Numbered from the stretch's first letter, positions 1 through 9,140 are shown. The stretch is DNA of 64,000 nucleotides from Shewanella mesophila (GCF_019457515.1 NZ_CP080421.1:744001-808000), one strand, 5' to 3'. Translations and numbers: made by a program. The notes: generated by a model not told the origin, from the letters alone.

Positions 1-232
1 ATAAAAACAGGGTGTCATTGCCATGGCCTTTTAATACCCACTCAGTGATTTGTTTGCGCTCAAACTCATAGGTATTAACGGCTTCGACTCGCAGCTGTTG
101 GCCACGTAGCTGCACGGGTAGGGCAAAGCTATCGTCCATCGATATCATGTCACCTACTTGCAGGTGATTGGGGTGATTTAGTTGTCGTGGCGGTGGTGCT
201 TTTTTACCAAAAAGCCCTTTCAAGAATCCCAT
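1..232 (-). CDS. Small conserved protein of the PspA cluster (partial, C-terminus outside window)
   Basis: The reading frame starts with ATG at 232 on the minus strand and runs off the left edge, giving about 77 residues. The N-terminus is MGFLKGLFGKK, followed by a hydrophilic stretch with LQVGDMISMDDSFALP and a WVLKGHGNDTLFL segment. It lies just downstream of the PspA-like gene, in the same direction, after a hairpin terminator. In E. coli the PspA paralogue YjfJ is followed by YjfK (DUF2491), and other bacteria have DUF4178 proteins in this position. Which family this one belongs to cannot be settled from the fragment. No membrane segment or signal peptide is visible, so a cytoplasmic accessory protein of the PspA-like system is inferred from context only. 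Confidence 0.7.
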   Translation of the reverse strand, partial: MGFLKGLFGKKAPPPRQLNHPNHLQVGDMISMDDSFALPVQLRGQQLRVEAVNTYEFERKQITEWVLKGHGNDTLFL

Positions 233-262
233 GAAATACTCCTAACGCTGAAGGTGATGGCT

Positions 263-299
263 AAAAAGCACCTGTAGGCTAGGCCTAGAGGTGCTTTTT
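263..299 (-). terminator. Intrinsic terminator or attenuator after the pspA-like gene
   Basis: AAAAAGCACCT (263-273) pairs perfectly with AGGTGCTTTTT (289-299), and a T-run follows on the minus strand. It lies between the PspA-like gene and the edge gene, so it may partly uncouple their expression. Confidence 0.75.
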
Positions 300-316
300 T
301 AAATAGGCTAACTCGT

Positions 317-1003
317 TTACTTACGAGCTTTAAGGCGCTCTAACACAGCATTAGCATTAGATTTCTGCTCGCCTATCCCAGCTTCTGCTAATTTTGCGTG
401 CAGCGATTTATCACTGTTCTCTTCAGCTAGTGTCTCAGAGGCTTTGAGGCGGTCATCAAACTGCTGCTGACGAGCCTTGATGCGCTCTAGAGAGTCTTTA
501 GCATTGAGCAGTTTTGAGTTGCTGCTGGCAAATGAGTCTGTGATCGTTGCGGTTGCCTTTTGTACGCTCTCGGTGGTTTTAACCATAGAAAGTTGACGTT
601 GGTAATCCGCTAGTTGGCGCTCTGTTTTACGCACGAGTTCTTTAAGACGAGTAGCATGAGCGCTGAAGCTATCATTTGCAGTCTGCTGCTCTGCGAGTTC
701 CTGATCTAGCATGGCAATCTTTTCTGCCACTTCTAATGCCAAGACTTCATTCTCTTTTTCAAGTGCTTGTGTAGCATAACCTTCATGCTCAGAGATAGAA
801 CGCTTTAGGCGGTCGACTTCTCGGCTAGCCTGCATCTCTTTCGCCATCACGTCGGTAAGTTCGCGTTTGGCTTTGGTGAGATGTTTCTCTGCATCACGGA
901 TCTCTTGTTCGAAAATACGAGTAGAGTTGGCATCGACGATACTTTGACCAACCTCGGTTGCACCACCGCGAAACGCGGTTAAAATCTTATTTAGAATGCC
1001 CAT
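317..1003 (-). CDS. PspA/IM30 family membrane-stress protein (YjfJ-like)
   Basis: This is a 228-residue, almost entirely helical, charged coiled-coil protein without a signal peptide. It starts MGILNKILTAFRGGATEVGQ, an amphipathic N-terminal helix as in PspA, Vipp1 and IM30, and then shows long E/K/Q/A-rich heptads with DAEKHLTKAKRELTDVMAKE. Family members polymerise on the inner membrane and counter loss of membrane integrity. The start is supported by GGAG a few bases upstream of ATG. It sits between a DUF2170 gene upstream and another small gene downstream, like the E. coli yjfI-yjfJ-yjfK cluster, so it is more likely a YjfJ-type paralogue than the PspF-controlled PspA. No pspB, pspC or pspF is nearby. 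Confidence 0.88.
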   Translation of the reverse strand: MGILNKILTAFRGGATEVGQSIVDANSTRIFEQEIRDAEKHLTKAKRELTDVMAKEMQASREVDRLKRSISEHEGYATQALEKENEVLALEVAEKIAMLDQELAEQQTANDSFSAHATRLKELVRKTERQLADYQRQLSMVKTTESVQKATATITDSFASSNSKLLNAKDSLERIKARQQQFDDRLKASETLAEENSDKSLHAKLAEAGIGEQKSNANAVLERLKARK

Positions 1004-1084
1004 AATGAGACTCCTTTACAGTGTAACGGCTAGCTAAAGCACTGGTGCTTAGGTCACCATCACATGATTTAATTTGGTTAATAG

Positions 1085-1498
1085 TTAGTTTAAGAAATCA
1101 GCGAGTTCATCGATAACTTCTAGACAGTTATCGGATAACACAGATAACTCTTGCTCAATTTCAAGCATGCTCGATTGCACTGACAGAGCGCCATAAACCA
1201 CATATTTGTCGTCAATCTTTGCAAAAGATGACAGTGGCATTGGAATGTTTAGCTCTAACATGGTTTCGAACATCTCACTGCGACGTTCTTGGTTAACTTC
1301 ATCTTCGCCCCAAAGGTAACTAATACACAGCACTTGGTTTTCCGTTACCGATACAAACAGTGGGATCTCTTCACGTCCTATAATATTGACCTGCAATACT
1401 TCAACATCACCGTCAATGGGATAGCAATCAAACTGAAAGCCTGTCTGGCTGTTGTCACCAAGAGCGTTGAGGTGGTTTGCAATATTGTGAATGTTCAT
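1085..1498 (-). CDS. DUF2170 family protein (YjfI-like)
   Basis: This is a 137-residue acidic soluble protein, MNIHNIANHLNALGD to ELADFLN. It resembles the DUF2170/YjfI family, small cytoplasmic proteins of unknown biochemistry encoded upstream of PspA-like genes. AGAGGA precedes the ATG. It is the first gene of its transcription unit (DUF2170, PspA, edge gene) and lies directly behind a promoter carrying two copies of a 13-bp palindrome. An antisense frame at 1289-1513 is a shadow. The family call is from memory of the cluster and the protein pattern. Confidence 0.8.
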   Translation of the reverse strand: MNIHNIANHLNALGDNSQTGFQFDCYPIDGDVEVLQVNIIGREEIPLFVSVTENQVLCISYLWGEDEVNQERRSEMFETMLELNIPMPLSSFAKIDDKYVVYGALSVQSSMLEIEQELSVLSDNCLEVIDELADFLN

Positions 1499-1511
1499 AT
1501 TTGTCCTCTAT

Positions 1512-1560
1512 GACATATTATGTCTGCGGTTAAAGATAGCACTGCGACATAATATGTCAA
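1512..1560 (-). promoter_or_regulatory. Promoter with two palindromic operators for the DUF2170-PspA unit
   Basis: On the minus strand, TTGACA (1555-1560) and TATCTT (1533-1538) form a sigma-70 type promoter with a 16-bp spacer. The palindrome GACATAWTATGTC occurs twice. One copy (1546-1558) overlaps the -35 box and the other (1512-1524) lies just downstream of the expected start site, with centres 34 bp apart. This is a typical layout for a repressor binding two sites. The same motif recurs at 5394-5406 upstream of the linked lipoprotein/DUF350/aminopropyltransferase unit. Confidence 0.75.
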
Positions 1561-1571
1561 GTGCTATTTTG

Positions 1572-3302
1572 CTATTCAAAATGCGTCAGGTTTTCACTTT
1601 CAGACCAAGCCTGCTGATGGTAACGATACAGTTGCGTTGAGCCTATTGTGTTGATCTTTACCTCATCAGCTTGATCGTAATAATTGCCAGGAAATTCGAA
1701 GCTACCCTTAATCAGCCCTGGTGTCAGCCAATTTTCGTTAATCGACAGCCTAGTTAATGTTTGTAGACGTTGCTTGGCATCTTTGCCTGAAATAGTTGCA
1801 ATACTCCAGCCCCACTCACCAAAACTCGGCACGTTGTGATGGTATTGCTGTACATTAAAGCCGGCACTCGCGAGGGTTTTACCTACAGAAATAAAGGCTT
1901 TAGGAGCATGGTAAGGGGAGGTTGACTGGACCGTTAGCGCGCCGTCCGCACTCAAGAGTTCCTTGAGCTTACGGTAGAACATGTCTGAATAGAGTTTGTT
2001 GAGATCGGGATGACTGGGATCGGGAAGATCCACAATAATGGCATCAAACTTGTCGCCACGCTTTATCAGTTTGTCCGCACCATTAAAGGCATCATCGAAG
2101 ATCAACTCTAGCCGTTTATCGTTAAGAGCATTATCGTTGAGTTGGGCTAGTGCATGGGAAAGTCTGGTTGGCATCTGTTGATCGCCAGACTTAAATAGTT
2201 TAACTAGATCCGCATCGAGATCCATCAGGGTTACATGCTCTGGCTGCCACTTAAGCACTTGCCTTAGCCCTAGGCCGTCTCCGCCACCTATGATCAAAAT
2301 ATTGTTGTGTCTTGCACTCGCTTCGAGTGTCGGGTGGACCAAAAACGAGTGATAGATGTGCTCATCTTGACTGGCAAACTGTAAACGGCCATTGATATAG
2401 AGTGAATAAACCGGTGCTAGATTATTACCCCGTACACGCTCGGTAAAGGTGAGTTGCTGAAAACGGGTTGATTTGGCGAAAATTACTTTGTCTTTGTAGA
2501 GCAGATTATTGAATTGCTGTTCCCATTGTGGCCCGTGTGTCGCTAAAATCAGCAGAACCACACTGGCAATGAGATGCCCTGTTAGTAATATTTTTACATG
2601 ACGAATTTTATGCCAAAAGCGCCAAATAAAAATAAAGCCTGCCAATAGATTAAAACTTGCCGTCAGTGCTGCCGCCAGCTGAATATCGATGGCAAGCATG
2701 AGTGTCACCCAGATCGCTGCCCCAATCCCGGCACCTATATAGTCGGCGCCATAAATAGTCCCTGCGTTATGTAACAGATGCTCTTCACACAGGGATTGTC
2801 TCACCCTGGCGATGAGCGGAATTTCCATCCCTATCATTAAGCCCAACAATATCCCCCAGAAATAGGGTAAGTACTCACTCAGTTTTTGAAGTGTGCCAAT
2901 AAAGCCACCCTGAGGCAGTTGGTCGGGTGGCAGCCCTATGGTGCTGGCGATAATCATCGGCAGTTGTTGGCCAAAACCAATCACGGCGGCGGTGATCAGA
3001 ATCGCCAAGGCGCCACACAGGGCTACGCTGAGTTCTAATATGGCAAATCCTGTAAAGGCACAGCGGATTTTACGGGCAGCAAATGCGCCAATCCCCATGG
3101 ACACAATCATCAGGCCTATCATGGTGTAGATAGCGGCTTCTAATGCGCCAAGTACACGACCAGCGTAATGGGAGAGTAGGTATTCGTATATCAGACCACA
3201 GGCAGCTAATACGGCCATAATGCCAAGCAGGAGGAGATCATCGAACCAGGTTAGTTTTTTAGCGCCAACAGAGGTTGGCGCTGGAGAATGAGTTGATTGC
3301 AT
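1572..3302 (-). CDS. Membrane-fused spermidine synthase-like aminopropyltransferase
   Basis: The protein has 576 residues. Residues of roughly 20-265 form about seven hydrophobic membrane segments, and the C-terminal half is a spermidine synthase-type Rossmann methyltransferase fold. Visible motifs are IGGGDGLGLRQVLKW (nucleotide-binding glycine loop), DLDADLV (acidic residue after beta2) and DAIIVDLPDPSHPDLNKLYS (equivalent of the DxxDP substrate loop). Soluble SpeE enzymes transfer aminopropyl from decarboxylated SAM to putrescine. Membrane-fused versions are common next to PspA, DUF350 and DUF4178 genes and their substrate is not established. It is the last gene of the lipoprotein-DUF350-aminopropyltransferase unit, 23 bp after DUF350. 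Confidence 0.85.
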   Translation of the reverse strand: MQSTHSPAPTSVGAKKLTWFDDLLLLGIMAVLAACGLIYEYLLSHYAGRVLGALEAAIYTMIGLMIVSMGIGAFAARKIRCAFTGFAILELSVALCGALAILITAAVIGFGQQLPMIIASTIGLPPDQLPQGGFIGTLQKLSEYLPYFWGILLGLMIGMEIPLIARVRQSLCEEHLLHNAGTIYGADYIGAGIGAAIWVTLMLAIDIQLAAALTASFNLLAGFIFIWRFWHKIRHVKILLTGHLIASVVLLILATHGPQWEQQFNNLLYKDKVIFAKSTRFQQLTFTERVRGNNLAPVYSLYINGRLQFASQDEHIYHSFLVHPTLEASARHNNILIIGGGDGLGLRQVLKWQPEHVTLMDLDADLVKLFKSGDQQMPTRLSHALAQLNDNALNDKRLELIFDDAFNGADKLIKRGDKFDAIIVDLPDPSHPDLNKLYSDMFYRKLKELLSADGALTVQSTSPYHAPKAFISVGKTLASAGFNVQQYHHNVPSFGEWGWSIATISGKDAKQRLQTLTRLSINENWLTPGLIKGSFEFPGNYYDQADEVKINTIGSTQLYRYHQQAWSESENLTHFE

Positions 3303-3325
3303 TAAATCCTTTAAAGCGCGAGCTG

Positions 3326-4225
3326 TTAGATCATTAGACTGGTGAGAATAAGTGCAATTGCCACGCTAATGGCGAGTTCTACCGTCGCAATACCAATATT
3401 GTGTTGCTGTTCTACTTCGGCCGCTAAATTAATGTTGGCAAGTACTAACTTTTTCACTAACGCTTGAAGTAATGATAGTGCCACTAACATGATCACCGAG
3501 AATAACAACCAACCCATAATATTGCCTAGATAAGCCTCTGGCGCAAAAATGATGAAATGGCTCGCCGCGTTAAAGCTTAATGCCATCGCCAGCATATAAC
3601 CGCTATGGCGGATTGCGACTGCGGTATGACCTTCGGCAAGTGCTTGTTGCATCGAAGCATTCTGGTTACGTTTAGCGTAGCCCTTTTCACGCATTCTCGT
3701 CAGCAGTACCAACATCAACTGAGAGATAGCAAAGGCGCTAAAGATAGCGATAAAGGTATCTATGGTGAGGTCTTCAACCCAGATGAGTACCGCGCGAATG
3801 ATTATCGCCGTGGCAATTGCAGCGGTTGCATCGACTATCGCGACAGAGACGTTACCTTTTAGGATAAGCGCGTTTTTATCTATCTCATTAAGGGCTACTT
3901 TGTCATGTAGTCGGCGGCCAAACTTAATTAAGACTAGTCCAAAAATACCATAGGCACTCATGCCTATCGCCTCGGTTAAATAAGATTGAGCCGCTTCACC
4001 CGTTATTGCACCTGTTAGCACAATACCTAAGCCTGCCACAGCCCCAGCAGTACTTATCCCAAAGGCGAAATTATCTCGCTCAGCGAGTTCGTGAGTACTA
4101 TTAACTTTGACGCTCCAACCTTGCAGGTAACGCATTGCTGTTAATAGCACTATCGCAATTGCAAGATCGATACAGAGTATGATTGCTAGCTCTTGTGTGA
4201 TGCCGAAGTTTTGAAAAATTGTCAT
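3326..4225 (-). CDS. Tandem DUF350 inner-membrane protein (YjfL-like)
   Basis: I take the ATG at 4225 (MTIFQNFGITQEL) as the start because AGGAAA lies about 6 nt upstream; the longer frame to 4330 would run back into the preceding gene. The product has about 300 residues and eight or so membrane helices, in two similar halves with the DUF350 pattern: GISTAGAVAGLGIVLTGAIT in the first and ALSFNAASHFIIFAPEAYLG in the second. DUF350 proteins (E. coli YjfL) are of unknown function and travel with PspA-like and aminopropyltransferase genes. It starts 13 bp after the lipoprotein gene ends, so the two are probably co-transcribed. Confidence 0.85.
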   Translation of the reverse strand: MTIFQNFGITQELAIILCIDLAIAIVLLTAMRYLQGWSVKVNSTHELAERDNFAFGISTAGAVAGLGIVLTGAITGEAAQSYLTEAIGMSAYGIFGLVLIKFGRRLHDKVALNEIDKNALILKGNVSVAIVDATAAIATAIIIRAVLIWVEDLTIDTFIAIFSAFAISQLMLVLLTRMREKGYAKRNQNASMQQALAEGHTAVAIRHSGYMLAMALSFNAASHFIIFAPEAYLGNIMGWLLFSVIMLVALSLLQALVKKLVLANINLAAEVEQQHNIGIATVELAISVAIALILTSLMI

Positions 4226-4238
4226 CTCGATTTCCTGT

Positions 4239-5195
4239 TTATTTGCCTCGACGGACACCGCGAGTCGTGCGACTTCCTGAATTTCTAAAATTACTATTCT
4301 TTGAATAGTTTGAACGGAACTTACTGCCACCCGTAGCCTTGCCTACAGTATTGGCCTTCGGCACACTGCTACTTTGACGAGAAAGGCTAGTAGAGCCCGT
4401 CCGTGATTTAGCATAAGGGCTGTCAAAACGCTTACCTTGATTAGCAAACTGCTTCTTGGTGCGCTCAAATGTTTGATTCTGTGCACTCGCCTGTTTTGGT
4501 GAGGTATAACGATAGCGACCGACGTCGTTGTAGTAACTATAGTTACGGCGGCTAGACCAACGGTCGTAATAGATTGGGCCCCGTATGACGTTCGAAAACA
4601 TCGAATACATGCCATACCACGCCCAAAATGACATGCCATTGGATCCAGTTTGCCAGCCACCATAGGCGGGATTACCGACCAATTGGCTACCAGCACCAAA
4701 ATCTTCGGCGCCATTGGCGAGTACGGCGGCCTCTCGGCTAATAGAGTTGACCCGCGCCAAGGCCCCATCAGACATATCGGCGACAACGTTAACGGGATCG
4801 GAGAGCATGTCGTTAAACAGGCTTGGGTCGGCAGCTTGGTAGAGATTATTTGCCTCGTCGAGTTGTTGATCGAGATCGACGAAATTATTGCCATTGCCAA
4901 GTTCGCTCAAACGGCGCTTTAGCGAGGTATACATGGGTCCCTTGCTGGTGCCATCTTTGGCTAACTCATTGAGCAGGGGAACCAGATCGGTTTTTTGACC
5001 TTCGAGTATATTGGTGTATTGCTTGAGGAGGTTGGCGTTGCGGATCTCGCCATTGTCCAACATCTGACCTAAGGTGTTGATACGTTCCTGAGATAATTGC
5101 TGAAATTTTGCGATTTTTTCAGGCCTATCATCACCACAACCCGTTAAGGATATGAGTAATATCAGGGTGACAACTCGCATTAGCATCACTGCCAT
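4239..5195 (-). CDS. Lipoprotein of the DUF350/aminopropyltransferase operon
   Basis: The protein has 318 residues with a lipoprotein signal (VVTLILLISLTGC, lipidated Cys about residue 20). The mature part begins with helical charged sequence. A central segment is rich in G, W and Y (AYGGWQTGSNGMSFWAWYG). The tail is a low-complexity basic region rich in S, R, G, N and K ending TTRGVRRGK. GGAGAAC precedes the ATG. The G/S/R-rich tail recalls YgiB/YjfM (DUF1190) proteins of the E. coli yjf cluster, but I do not see enough similarity to assign that family. Position and operon suggest an envelope component working with the DUF350 membrane protein. Function is unknown. Confidence 0.82.
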   Translation of the reverse strand: MAVMLMRVVTLILLISLTGCGDDRPEKIAKFQQLSQERINTLGQMLDNGEIRNANLLKQYTNILEGQKTDLVPLLNELAKDGTSKGPMYTSLKRRLSELGNGNNFVDLDQQLDEANNLYQAADPSLFNDMLSDPVNVVADMSDGALARVNSISREAAVLANGAEDFGAGSQLVGNPAYGGWQTGSNGMSFWAWYGMYSMFSNVIRGPIYYDRWSSRRNYSYYNDVGRYRYTSPKQASAQNQTFERTKKQFANQGKRFDSPYAKSRTGSTSLSRQSSSVPKANTVGKATGGSKFRSNYSKNSNFRNSGSRTTRGVRRGK

Positions 5196-5238
5196 GTGTT
5201 CTCCATAAAATTTAGTTTAGATTGAGACTGATAATGGA

Positions 5239-5356
5239 TGATCAGTTAATCACTTCTTTGCATAATATCGCGATTAGATGGATTATAGTAACCCTTAAGC
5301 GTGATCAATTAATTATCTATCGCTGTTTGATCACGGCCCAGTGCCGAGATGATCAC
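5239..5356. repeat. Four TGATCA boxes in the lipoprotein/glnE intergenic region
   Basis: TGATCA occurs at 5239-5244, 5302-5307, 5328-5333 and 5350-5355. Three of these carry the extended GTGATCA/TGATCAC form, and CGTGATCA (5300-5307) and TGATCACG (5328-5335) make an 8-bp inverted repeat. A minus-strand TATAAT (5282-5287) sits beside them. They may be regulator boxes, but no specific regulator can be named. Confidence 0.4.
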
Positions 5357-5379
5357 CGCTTAGTTTCAATTGACACATA

Positions 5380-5408
5380 TCTATATCATTCAAGACATAT
5401 TATGTCGA
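5380..5408 (-). promoter_or_regulatory. Candidate promoter and operator of the lipoprotein-DUF350-aminopropyltransferase operon
   Basis: On the minus strand TCGACA (5403-5408) and TATAGA (5380-5385) are 17 bp apart. The -35 box is embedded in the palindrome GACATATTATGTC (5394-5406), exactly as at the DUF2170 promoter. The transcript would have a leader of about 180 nt before the lipoprotein ATG. The site also lies 31 bp before the likely glnE start, so an effect on glnE is possible. Confidence 0.55.
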
Positions 5409-5437
5409 CCGTTTAAATGTTAGGGATTGTTTGGGCT

Positions 5438-8302
5438 ATGGAAAATATTCGAGATCAAGTGTTACCCCAAGTAGTCAATCAAGCTGCTGAGCAGCACTGG
5501 CAGCGTCTTATTGATGTGTGGCCTGATATGCCCGAACAACTGACGACAACGCAAGAGATAGAGTTGCGGAAGATCATGGGGCTTAGCGAATTCGTTGCGG
5601 AGCAATTATGTCGCCATCCCAACTGGATCATGTCATTTTTTGAAGGCCAACTTCAACTGTTGGAACGGTCCACATTTTCATCTGAGCTGGGATCTCTGCT
5701 CGGTGGCGCAAGTGATGAAGATCAGGCGAAAGCGATATTACGTCGCTATCGAAATCGGCAGATGGTGCGTTTGGCTTGGCGTGATTTTCTCGGATATAGC
5801 GATCTCAATGAATCATTATTAGATCTCTCGGCATTAGCCGAAGCCCTCATCATCGCTGGGCGTGATTGGCTCTACGGCCAGATGTGCCAGCAATATGGTA
5901 CCCCTTGTGATAGCGACGGTAATCCACAACCGTTAATGATTCTTGGCATGGGAAAGCTGGGGGGGCGCGAGCTTAACTTCTCCTCCGATATCGATCTCAT
6001 TTTTACGTTTCCTGAGCATGGTGAAACGGTCGGTGGTCGCCGCTCTCAAGATAACCAGCAGTTCTTTATTCGCATGGGGCAGCGTTTGGTTAATCTATTG
6101 CATCAAGTTACGGTCGATGGGTTTGTCTACCGCGTCGATATGCGCCTGCGGCCCTATGGCGAAAGTGGCCCATTAGTGGTGAGTTTTAGCGGTCTTGAAG
6201 ATTATTACCAAGAGCAGGGACGAGATTGGGAGCGTTATGCCATGGTTAAGGCTCGAGCATTAGGGCCTTGGAATGCGTTCTCCGATGAGTTACACGATAT
6301 GCTGCGCCCGTTTGTTTACCGACGTTATATCGATTTTTCGGCTATCGAATCCCTGCGTAAGATGAAGCAACTTATTACTCAGGAAGTAAGACGTCGTCAG
6401 CTAACCGATAACATTAAGCTGGGGGCGGGCGGGATCCGTGAGGTTGAATTTGTGGTGCAAAGTTTTCAGCTGATTCGAGGGGGAAGAGAGCCCGCGCTGA
6501 GGCAGCAGAGCCTATTTGCGGCGATTGATACTCTCTACAGTCTTGGCCAGTTGGAATACCTCGCAGTCGATGAGCTTAAGCACAGTTATCTCCTCCTTCG
6601 GCGTGTCGAAAACCTGCTGCAAGCCATTGGTGATAATCAGACCCAAACCTTGCCCCATCATCAGTTAGATTGGCAACGACTCTGTTTTGCTATGGGAATG
6701 GCGGGGGAGGCCGAGTTACGCACTCATATTGAAGATGCGATGAGTAAAATACATCGCTATTTTAGAGAAACCGTGGGGGGTCATGATAATGATGAGATCA
6801 GTGATCTGTGGACCCAGCAATTGTGGAATTTGCAAGATGATGAAGATGCTGTCAGCCTGATGGCAGAGCAAAGTATCGAAGATCAAGATCTGTGGCCTGC
6901 ACTCAAAAATTGGCGGGACACGGTAGCCAAACGAACGATTGGGCCGCGGGGGCGCGATACCTTAGATAAATTGATGCCGCTGCTATTGCAGGAATTTACC
7001 CATCTGCCTCATCCTTCTAAGGCATTTGCACCGGTATCTAAGGTGTTAGATCAAATTCTGACTCGTACCACCTATTTAGAACTCCTGTTTGAAAACCCTG
7101 GCGCGCGGCAACAACTGGTGAGCTTGTGCCTTGCCAGCCCATGGATTGGTGAGCAGCTGGCGAAGTTTCCCATGTTGCTCGATGAACTTATCGATCCCGC
7201 CCAGCTTTATGATACGACCTCTCTCGATGACTACCCGAGTGAACTACGCCAATATCTACTGCGCGTCCCCGAAGAGGATATGGAGCAGCAGATGGAGGCG
7301 CTGCGCCAGTTTAAGTTATCTCAACAGTTAAAAATTGCCGCCGCCGATGTCACAGGCGTCTTGCCTGTGATGCAGGTGAGCGATCATTTAACTTTCTTAG
7401 CGGAAGCCATTATTGAACAGGTGGTGGCACAAGCATGGCAACAAGTCAGCGCGCGTCATGGCGTACCAAGTTATCTCGACGCCGGCGACATGGGTTTTGC
7501 CGTCATCGGTTACGGTAAAGCTGGAGGTATTGAACTAGGTTATGGCTCAGATCTTGATTTGGTTTTTTTGCACGATTATAACCGCGAAAAATACCCAAAT
7601 AGCATAGAAACCAATGGGGATAGACCGATAGATATTGGTCACTTTTATCTCAAGTTAGCCCAACGTGTGTTGCATCTATTTTCGACTCGCACCACCTCGG
7701 GTGAACTCTATGAAGTCGACATGCGTTTACGTCCATCGGGTGCCTCTGGCTTATTAGTCAGTGAAATTGAATATTTTGGAACTTATCAAAAAGAGGAGGC
7801 GTGGACATGGGAGCATCAAGCATTGGTGCGAGCGCGATTCCTATTTGGCGACAATGCGCTGGCGGCCCGATTTAGTCAGCTAAGGGCTGAAGTATTAGCG
7901 ACTAAAAGAGATACAGTACAGCTGGCAAAAGAGGTACGAGAGATGCGTCAGAAGATGCGAGCGCATTTACTGAAAGTCGATGAAGGTTATTTCGATTTAA
8001 AACAGAGTGCTGGAGGCATTGCCGATATCGAATTCATTGCGCAATATTTGGTGCTCGCTAATACTCACGCGCATCCAGAGTTGGCTATCTGGTCCGACAA
8101 TGTCCGTATTTTCGAGGTGCTATCTGAGCTTGAACTCTTACCTCATCTGAGTGCACAGCATTTGACGCAGGCTTATTGTTATCTTCGTGATGAGAACCAT
8201 CATCTTACCCTACAACAACAAATCGGCATACTTCCGATAGAAATGGTGGAGTTGCATACCCTGAGAGTGTTGGATATTTATGAGCAGATCTTGGGCAGTT
8301 AG
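5438..8302 (+). CDS. glnE: Bifunctional glutamine synthetase adenylyltransferase/deadenylase
   Basis: GlnE attaches AMP to glutamine synthetase, and removes it, in response to PII state, tuning ammonium assimilation. The protein has about 954 residues from the ATG at 5438 ([10 protein letters not shown]); an in-frame ATG at 5417 adds seven residues but has no ribosome site. Two nucleotidyltransferase domains are clear: the deadenylase half with [20 protein letters not shown] (about residue 170) and the adenylylase half with [20 protein letters not shown] (about residue 693). Conserved blocks [19 protein letters not shown] and [14 protein letters not shown] match E. coli GlnE closely, and the length is close to the usual 946. 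In E. coli glnE is next to hldE; here hldE is 38 kb away. Confidence 0.97.
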   Translation: MENIRDQVLPQVVNQAAEQHWQRLIDVWPDMPEQLTTTQEIELRKIMGLSEFVAEQLCRHPNWIMSFFEGQLQLLERSTFSSELGSLLGGASDEDQAKAILRRYRNRQMVRLAWRDFLGYSDLNESLLDLSALAEALIIAGRDWLYGQMCQQYGTPCDSDGNPQPLMILGMGKLGGRELNFSSDIDLIFTFPEHGETVGGRRSQDNQQFFIRMGQRLVNLLHQVTVDGFVYRVDMRLRPYGESGPLVVSFSGLEDYYQEQGRDWERYAMVKARALGPWNAFSDELHDMLRPFVYRRYIDFSAIESLRKMKQLITQEVRRRQLTDNIKLGAGGIREVEFVVQSFQLIRGGREPALRQQSLFAAIDTLYSLGQLEYLAVDELKHSYLLLRRVENLLQAIGDNQTQTLPHHQLDWQRLCFAMGMAGEAELRTHIEDAMSKIHRYFRETVGGHDNDEISDLWTQQLWNLQDDEDAVSLMAEQSIEDQDLWPALKNWRDTVAKRTIGPRGRDTLDKLMPLLLQEFTHLPHPSKAFAPVSKVLDQILTRTTYLELLFENPGARQQLVSLCLASPWIGEQLAKFPMLLDELIDPAQLYDTTSLDDYPSELRQYLLRVPEEDMEQQMEALRQFKLSQQLKIAAADVTGVLPVMQVSDHLTFLAEAIIEQVVAQAWQQVSARHGVPSYLDAGDMGFAVIGYGKAGGIELGYGSDLDLVFLHDYNREKYPNSIETNGDRPIDIGHFYLKLAQRVLHLFSTRTTSGELYEVDMRLRPSGASGLLVSEIEYFGTYQKEEAWTWEHQALVRARFLFGDNALAARFSQLRAEVLATKRDTVQLAKEVREMRQKMRAHLLKVDEGYFDLKQSAGGIADIEFIAQYLVLANTHAHPELAIWSDNVRIFEVLSELELLPHLSAQHLTQAYCYLRDENHHLTLQQQIGILPIEMVELHTLRVLDIYEQILGS

Positions 8303-8366
8303 CAACAGGTTGATTTAGTCTCAGTCTGCTACACTCAAATTAATCTGTGTTTAGCGGTATATTCAT

Positions 8367-9140
8367 GTGACAATATTGAGACTCTTGTTCCTCTATTTGG
8401 TTTGTTTATACTCCAGCTTTGGGACTGTTGCGTTAGCTAACAACTTGTCCCAACTCACTTATTTTACCGAATCCTATCCACCTTATAACTACCGAGAAAA
8501 TAATCAATTTACGGGGATCTCTGTCGACCTGCTCGATGCTGCGATTACTAAATCTGCACCTGAATTCGATCGCACCCAGATCCAACTTGTACCTTGGGCT
8601 CGAGGTTATAAACTGACCCGAGTGGGTAAAGATACGGTACTATTTTCTACTACACGGACGGCCTATCGTGAGCCAGTGTTTGAATGGGTTGGCCCAATAG
8701 CCGCCACAAAAATCGTGCTGTTTGCGGCGAAAGATAGACAGCTAAAAATTACCAAACAGAGCGATCTGGAACAATATAACATTGGCGCGATCAGAGATGA
8801 TATTGGCGAGCAGTCATTGCTCGCCATTGGGATAAGTAAAAGTAAGATACGTCGAGCACATGATGCGACTTCTTTGGCGCAAATGCTTGAACGCAACCGT
8901 ATCGATCTGTGGGCATATGATGAGGTCGTCGGTCGGTGGCTGCTCAAAAATGGAGGGTTGAACACGGATAAGTTTGAAGTAGTGTATGTACTAAAAGAGA
9001 GTCAGCTCTATTATGCTTTTAGTCGCGATAGCGATCCGTTATTACGCCAACAACTGCAACAAGGCATAGATAAGGTTAAAACCAATGTGCAAGCGAATGG
9101 CTGTACCGAATATGAAAACATCGTAAACAAGTACCGTTAG
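8367..9140 (+). CDS. Periplasmic substrate-binding protein, family 3 (amino-acid type)
   Basis: The protein has 257 residues and starts with GTG. The N-terminus is a signal peptide (ILRLLFLYLVCLYSSFG, cleavage near VALANN). The mature part has the SBP_bac_3 pattern: LTYFTESYPPYNYRENNQFTG at the start of the first lobe, then GISVDLLDAA, and GAIRDDIGEQSLL and DLWAYDEVVGRWLL in the second. Family members bind amino acids or similar small solutes for ABC importers, or act as sensors. No ABC permease or ATPase gene is next to it, so it is an orphan. The ligand cannot be named. A weak AGCGG-like ribosome site precedes the GTG. Confidence 0.82.
   Translation: MTILRLLFLYLVCLYSSFGTVALANNLSQLTYFTESYPPYNYRENNQFTGISVDLLDAAITKSAPEFDRTQIQLVPWARGYKLTRVGKDTVLFSTTRTAYREPVFEWVGPIAATKIVLFAAKDRQLKITKQSDLEQYNIGAIRDDIGEQSLLAIGISKSKIRRAHDATSLAQMLERNRIDLWAYDEVVGRWLLKNGGLNTDKFEVVYVLKESQLYYAFSRDSDPLLRQQLQQGIDKVKTNVQANGCTEYENIVNKYR

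Noticed and set aside
5222..5416. 64-residue plus-strand frame before glnE
   Set aside because: It has no ribosome site and an unusual composition, and it covers operator-like repeats and the divergent promoter region.
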